Shown here piece by piece: positions 32,772-36,878 of a stretch of 36,878 nucleotides of DNA. The stretch is from Novosphingobium sp. (GTDB lineage: Bacteria > Pseudomonadota > Alphaproteobacteria > Sphingomonadales > Sphingomonadaceae). The notes under the pieces are model-generated. The model worked only from the letters and a program-made list of their open reading frames with translations, was not told where the DNA came from and did not search any database. The stretch is from positions 1-36,878 of the forward strand of contig JAGREN010000055.1 in assembly GCA_020446505.1 (NCBI GenBank), written 5' to 3'. The position numbers and the translations under genes were made by a program. Position 1 is the first letter of the stretch. Each line of letters begins with the position of its first letter.

Positions 32772-35351
32772 CTATTCGACGGCGATGTTCAGTTCGCCGT
32801 CGCCTTCGTCGATCCGCACCGTCGAGCCATCGGGGATCTCGCCTCCGAGCAGCTTCTCGGCGAGCGGATCCTGCACATAGCGTTGCACCGCCCGCTTCAG
32901 GGGCCGTGCGCCATAGACGGGATCGTAGCCCACCCGGCCCAGCCAGCGCTTGGCTGCATCGGTCAGGTCGAGCACGATCTTGCGGTCGCGCAGCAGCTTC
33001 TGCACCCGCGCCACCTGGATATCGACGATCGGGCCCATGTGCTCCTGGCCGAGCCGGTGGAACAGGATGATCTCGTCCAGCCGGTTGAGGAACTCTGGCC
33101 GGAAGTGTGCGCGCACGACTTCCATGACCTGCGGCTCGACGCTTTCGACGTCCTGCCCCTCGTCGAGATTGGCGAGGTACTGGCTGCCAAGGTTGCTGGT
33201 GAGGATGATGAGCGTGTTGGAGAAGTCCACCACCCTGCCCTGACCATCGGTCAGCCGCCCGTCGTCGAGCACCTGCAGGAGCACGTTGAACACGTCCGGG
33301 TGCGCCTTCTCTACCTCGTCGAACAGCACGACCTGATAGGGCCGACGCCGCACCGCTTCAGTCAGAACTCCGCCTTCCTCGTAGCCGACATAGCCCGGAG
33401 GCGCGCCAATCAGGCGGGCAACCGCGTGCTTTTCCATGAACTCCGACATATCGATGCGCACCATCGCGCTGTCGTCGTCGAACAGGAATCCTGCCAGCGC
33501 CTTGGTCAGTTCGGTCTTGCCGACGCCGGTGGGTCCGAGGAACAGGAACGAGCCAAGCGGCCGGTTCGGGTCCTGCAGACCGGCGCGCGCACGGCGCACC
33601 GCCTTCGACACGGCCTCGACCGCCTGGGCCTGGCCGATCACGCGCTCGCCGATGACTTCTTCCATCTTGAGCAGCTTCTCGCGCTCGCCCTCGAGCATCT
33701 TGTCGACTGGCACGCCAGTCCACTTCGAGACGATGGCGGCGATGTCGTCCTCGGTGACTTCCTCGCGCAGCAGGGCATTCTCGCTCGCGCCCTGGGCGTC
33801 GGCAAGCTCCTGTTCCAGCTTGGGAATTTCGCCATAGGACAGCTCACCCGCACGAGCGAGGTCGCCCGAACGCTGCGCCTGTTCGAGTTCGATGCGCGCT
33901 GCATCGAGCTGCTCCTTGATCCGGCTTTCCGCCGCAATCTTGTCGCGCTCGTTCTGCCAGCGGGTGGTCAGCTCGCTCGACTGCTGTTCGAGATTGGCGA
34001 GTTCCTCGCGCAGGGCTTCGAGACGGTCCTTCGACGCCTGATCGCTTTCCTTGCCGAGCGCCTGCTCCTCGATCTTGAGCTGGATGATCCGGCGGTCGAG
34101 CGTCTCGATTTCCTCGGGCTTGCTCTCCACCTCCATGCGGATGCGGCTCGCTGCCTCGTCCATCAGGTCGATGGCCTTGTCGGGCAGGAAGCGGTTGGTG
34201 ATGTAGCGGTTCGACAGCATGGCGGAAGCCACGATCGCGCCATCGGTGATGCGCACGCCGTGGTGCAGCTCGTACTTTTCCTTAAGCCCGCGCAGGATCG
34301 AGATGGTGTCCTCCACGGTCGGCTCGGCGACGAACACGGGCTGGAAACGCCGCTGGAGCGCCGCGTCCTTTTCGACGTACTTCTGGTATTCGTCGAGCGT
34401 CGTCGCGCCGATGCAGTGCAGTTCGCCGCGCGCCAGCGCGGGCTTGAGCAGGTTGCCAGCGTCCATCGAGCCTTCGGACGCGCCCGCGCCGATCAGCGTG
34501 TGCATCTCGTCGATGAACAGGATGATCTCGCCCTCGGCGCCCTTGACCTCGTCAAGCACGGCCTTGAGCCGCTCCTCGAATTCGCCGCGATACTTCGCGC
34601 CCGCAATCAGCGCGCCCATGTCGAGCGCCATCAGGCGGCGATCCTTGAGGCTGTCTGGCACGTCGCCATTGGCGATGCGCAGCGCGAGTCCTTCGGCGAT
34701 AGCGGTCTTGCCGGTGCCGGGCTCGCCGATCAGGACGGGATTGTTCTTGGTGCGGCGGGCAAGGATCTGCACGGTGCGGCGGATTTCCTCGTCGCGGCCG
34801 ATGACAGGGTCGAGCTTGCCCTCGCGCGCTGCCTCGGTGAGGTCGCGCGCATATTTCTGCATGGCGTCATAGGCGTTTTCCGCGCCTGCCGTGTCGGCCT
34901 TGCGGCCGCCGCGAAGCTGGGTAATCGCTTCTTCGAGCGCCTTGGGATCGCAGTTCGCTGCCTTCAACGCCTGCCCGGCGTCGGTCGTGCTCGCCAGCGC
35001 GAGAGCCAGCAACAGCCGCTCGACCGTGACATAGGCGTCGCCCGACTTGCTGGCGATCTGCTCTGCCTGGTCGAGCACGCGCACGGCATCGTTGTCGAGA
35101 CCGGGCGTCTGCTGCGCGCCGCCGCCTGAGACTGCCGGAATCTTGCCGAGCGCGGCGTCTACTTCCTGCACGGCATAGCCTGGGTTGCCGCCTGCGCGCT
35201 GGATCAGGCCGGCAGCCATGCCTTCGCTGTCCTCAAGCAGCGCCTTGAGGATATGCGCGGGGGTGATCCGCTGATGGTTCATGCGGATCGCAACGGTCTG
35301 TGCGGCCTGAAGGAAACCCTTGGCCCGGTCGGTGAACTTTTCGAGATTCAT
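32772..35351 (-). CDS. clpB: ATP-dependent disaggregase ClpB
   Basis: The 859-residue chaperone works with DnaK to dissolve aggregates in the cytoplasm. It has the Clp N-domain (1-150), AAA+ module 1 with Walker A GEPGTGKT at 209-216, the coiled-coil middle domain (about 405-525, Glu/Leu/Arg-rich) that marks ClpB and not ClpA, and AAA+ module 2 with Walker A GPTGVGKT near 605. No ClpP-binding loop motif was noted. ATG 35351 is chosen, with GGAGG upstream; the open frame to 35477 runs through the promoter. A heat-shock-like promoter lies about 30-55 bases upstream. Confidence 0.97.
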   Translation of the reverse strand: MNLEKFTDRAKGFLQAAQTVAIRMNHQRITPAHILKALLEDSEGMAAGLIQRAGGNPGYAVQEVDAALGKIPAVSGGGAQQTPGLDNDAVRVLDQAEQIASKSGDAYVTVERLLLALALASTTDAGQALKAANCDPKALEEAITQLRGGRKADTAGAENAYDAMQKYARDLTEAAREGKLDPVIGRDEEIRRTVQILARRTKNNPVLIGEPGTGKTAIAEGLALRIANGDVPDSLKDRRLMALDMGALIAGAKYRGEFEERLKAVLDEVKGAEGEIILFIDEMHTLIGAGASEGSMDAGNLLKPALARGELHCIGATTLDEYQKYVEKDAALQRRFQPVFVAEPTVEDTISILRGLKEKYELHHGVRITDGAIVASAMLSNRYITNRFLPDKAIDLMDEAASRIRMEVESKPEEIETLDRRIIQLKIEEQALGKESDQASKDRLEALREELANLEQQSSELTTRWQNERDKIAAESRIKEQLDAARIELEQAQRSGDLARAGELSYGEIPKLEQELADAQGASENALLREEVTEDDIAAIVSKWTGVPVDKMLEGEREKLLKMEEVIGERVIGQAQAVEAVSKAVRRARAGLQDPNRPLGSFLFLGPTGVGKTELTKALAGFLFDDDSAMVRIDMSEFMEKHAVARLIGAPPGYVGYEEGGVLTEAVRRRPYQVVLFDEVEKAHPDVFNVLLQVLDDGRLTDGQGRVVDFSNTLIILTSNLGSQYLANLDEGQDVESVEPQVMEVVRAHFRPEFLNRLDEIILFHRLGQEHMGPIVDIQVARVQKLLRDRKIVLDLTDAAKRWLGRVGYDPVYGARPLKRAVQRYVQDPLAEKLLGGEIPDGSTVRIDEGDGELNIAVE

Positions 35352-35376
35352 GTGTGATGCGCCTCCTGTCCCCGCG

Positions 35377-35404
35377 ATATGGTGTTGCATTTTTACAACA
35401 CAAG
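35377..35404 (-). promoter_or_regulatory. Candidate sigma-32 (RpoH) heat-shock promoter of clpB
   Basis: On the minus strand CTTG (35404-35401) and CCATAT (35382-35377) are 18 bases apart, resembling RpoH-type promoters (CTTG-N17/18-CYTATNT in alphaproteobacteria). The clpB start codon is 26 bases from the -10 element. A perfect inverted repeat fills most of the spacer. Confidence 0.6.
35382..35401. promoter_or_regulatory. Inverted repeat GTGTTG-N8-CAACAC inside the clpB promoter
   Basis: The repeat spans the spacer between the -35 and -10 elements, where a bound protein would block RNA polymerase. It does not match the CIRCE element bound by HrcA. It could instead be a hairpin if transcription started further upstream. 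Confidence 0.45.
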
Positions 35405-35504
35405 ACACGGCCCGAAATATTTGCCGCGTCGGGCAAATCTGGGTTCGCCGCGCGCTGGCTGCAATGACTGCCGTCAAAAATTCTCGGTGGCAGAGACGTG
35501 CCGG

Positions 35505-35966
35505 TCAGCCGCCGAGTTGCCCCCGCAGCGCCTGATAGGCAGCGACCGCGACCGTGTTCGACAGGTTCAACGAACGGATATGTGGGGAGCGCATCGGCAG
35601 GCTGACCATGCGGTGCTTCAGGGGCGCGGTGATCTCGGGCGGCAGGCCTTTTGTCTCCCTGCCGAACACGAGATAGGCATCGGCGGGATAGTCCGGCTCG
35701 TAAAAGCTGCGCGGTGCATATTCCTCGAACAGGAATAGCTGGTCATCCCGAGGGCTGCGCTCGTCCATGAACGCATCCCAGCTCGAAAACTCGGCGAGCC
35801 GGACGTGCTGCCAGTAGTCGAGGCCTGAACGTTTCAGGTGCTTGTCGGTGATCTGGAAGCCGAGGGGGTGGATCAGCACCAGTTCGAGATCCAGCGCCAC
35901 ACAGGTGCGCCCGACAGCGCCGGTATTGTGCGGAATTTCCGGGTGGACGAGGACGATGGAGGTCAT
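35505..35966 (-). CDS. trmL: tRNA (cytidine(34)-2'-O)-methyltransferase TrmL
   Basis: The 153-residue SPOUT enzyme methylates the 2'-O of the wobble nucleotide of certain leucine tRNAs. The knotted-fold motifs are visible: NTGAVGRTC (14-22), VFGRETKGLP and LNLSNTVAVAAYQALR near the C-terminus. The length is typical of a minimal SpoU protein. AGGA lies just before the ATG at 35966. It starts 28 bases after gatB on the same strand, suggesting cotranscription, and clpB follows 153 bases on with its own promoter. Confidence 0.94.
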   Translation of the reverse strand: MTSIVLVHPEIPHNTGAVGRTCVALDLELVLIHPLGFQITDKHLKRSGLDYWQHVRLAEFSSWDAFMDERSPRDDQLFLFEEYAPRSFYEPDYPADAYLVFGRETKGLPPEITAPLKHRMVSLPMRSPHIRSLNLSNTVAVAAYQALRGQLGG

Positions 35967-35994
35967 TGTCCTCGCCTGAGCGGAAAAGGCCGGA

Positions 35995-36878
35995 TCAGCC
36001 CAGCTTCTGTTTCAGTAGTTCGTTGACCACCGAGGGGTTGGCCTTGCCCTGCATCGCCTTCATCGTCTGGCCGACGAAGAAGCCGAACAGCGCTTCCTTG
36101 CCGCCCTTGTACTGCTCGACCTTGTCAGCATTGTCGGCCAGCACCTTGTCGACCGCAGCCTCGATCGCGCCGGAATCGCTTTCCTGCTTGAGGCCTTCAC
36201 GCTCGACGATCTCCGCCGCGCCGTCGCCGGTCTCCAGCATCTTTTCAAGCACCTGCTTGGCAATCGAGCCGGAAATCGTGCCCTTGCCGACCAGTGCGAG
36301 CAGTTCCGCGCCCTTTTCAGGCGTGACCGGGGACTCGGCCAGTTCCTTGCCTGCCTTGTTGAGCGCGCCGAGCAGTTCGGAAAGCAGCCAGTTGGCCGCC
36401 TGCTTGGCGACCTCGGCAGGCTGTTTGCCCTGTGCCGTGGCGGTCTCGCCCAGCAGCCGCTCGAACCAGCGCGCCGTATCGACCTCGGCGGTCAGCACGC
36501 CTGCATTGTAGGCGGACAGGCCAAGTTCGTTCTCGTAACGGTGGCGCTTGGCATCGGGCAGTTCGGGCAGGCTGTCGCGGCAGTCCGCCAGAAACGCGTC
36601 GTCGAGTTCGAGCGGCAGCAGGTCCGGATCGGGGAAGTAGCGATAGTCGTGCGCGTCTTCCTTGGAGCGCATGGTGCGCGTCGTGCCGGTGCCGGGATCG
36701 AACAGACGCGTTTCCTGATCGACCTTGCCGCCTGCTTCCAGCACATCGACCTGCCGGTTCGCCTCGTATTCCACCACCTGCATGACGAAACGCACGGAAT
36801 TGACGTTCTTCGTCTCGGTCCGCGTGCCGAACGGCTCGCCCGGCTTGCGCACCGACACGTTGACGTCGGCGCGCATCG
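35995..36878 (-). CDS. gatB: Asp-tRNA(Asn)/Glu-tRNA(Gln) amidotransferase subunit B, C-terminal part
   Basis: About 294 codons are present; the N-terminal part is beyond the right edge. The visible part holds the end of the GatB catalytic/kinase-like domain (RADVNVSVR, GTRTETKNVNSVRF, then RSKEDAHDYRYFPDPDLLP) and the helical tail and YqeY-like domain (GFFVGQTMKAMQGKANP to the C-terminus). GatCAB converts mischarged Glu-tRNA(Gln) and Asp-tRNA(Asn) to the correct amide forms. Confidence 0.96.
   Translation of the reverse strand, partial: MRADVNVSVRKPGEPFGTRTETKNVNSVRFVMQVVEYEANRQVDVLEAGGKVDQETRLFDPGTGTTRTMRSKEDAHDYRYFPDPDLLPLELDDAFLADCRDSLPELPDAKRHRYENELGLSAYNAGVLTAEVDTARWFERLLGETATAQGKQPAEVAKQAANWLLSELLGALNKAGKELAESPVTPEKGAELLALVGKGTISGSIAKQVLEKMLETGDGAAEIVEREGLKQESDSGAIEAAVDKVLADNADKVEQYKGGKEALFGFFVGQTMKAMQGKANPSVVNELLKQKLG

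Noticed and set aside
32754-35129. 791-codon open frame on the plus strand
   Set aside because: It is the antisense shadow of clpB, whose identity is certain.
35467-35504. Short stem with a T-run after trmL as a terminator
   Set aside because: The stem GGCA/TGCC has only four base pairs and the T-run is eight bases away, too weak to support.

Overview
This is a GC-rich alphaproteobacterial chromosome segment, most likely from a sphingomonad (Novosphingobium-like; the genus is inferred). Pointers are three large TonB-dependent receptors in tandem, a class II DAHP synthase, a MucR/Ros regulator, a Fur protein without the C-terminal CxxC pairs, and a Caulobacter-type cpa/tad pilus operon. No rRNA, tRNA, insertion sequence, phage gene or CRISPR array was seen. 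The segment is compact: no gene-free stretch exceeds 300 bases, and the longest gaps lie before the second and third receptors.

Layout. Positions 1-3281 (minus): start of a class II DAHP synthase, then a two-lobed secreted M16 protease. 3381-6934 (plus): nfuA, tsaB, rimI, mucR-like, fur-like and plsC, a housekeeping run joining Fe-S assembly, t6A synthesis, ribosomal protein acetylation, metal regulation and phospholipid synthesis. 6931-7593 (minus): a lipoprotein that meets plsC tail-to-tail. 7661-10072 (plus): ispH, thrB, rnhA. 10082-12345 (minus): a small DUF1508 protein, an FAD oxidoreductase and an alpha/beta hydrolase whose reading frame has no ordinary start codon.

12462-19805 (plus) is a Flp-type (Tad) pilus operon: cpaA, a 27-codon small ORF, cpaB, cpaC, cpaD, cpaE, tadB, tadC, closed by a strong terminator. 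The expected secretion ATPase gene cpaF/tadA is absent between cpaE and tadB, where an 86-base gap holds a strong hairpin, and no Flp pilin gene is present. 19875-21406 (minus): MTA phosphorylase with a TetR regulator upstream in the same operon. 21605-22978 (plus): a small HTH protein with a C-terminal membrane helix and two unrecognised proteins, leading into the first of three TonB-dependent receptors (23046-32667). 32772-36878 (minus): clpB with a heat-shock-like promoter, trmL, and the C-terminal part of gatB.

The points most worth following up are the pilus operon without cpaF, the small ORF bridging cpaA and cpaB, the hydrolase without a start codon (restored by one extra A in an A5 run), the inverted repeat inside the clpB promoter, and the membrane-tethered HTH gene set next to the receptors. 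No clearly new multi-gene system is proven by the sequence alone.
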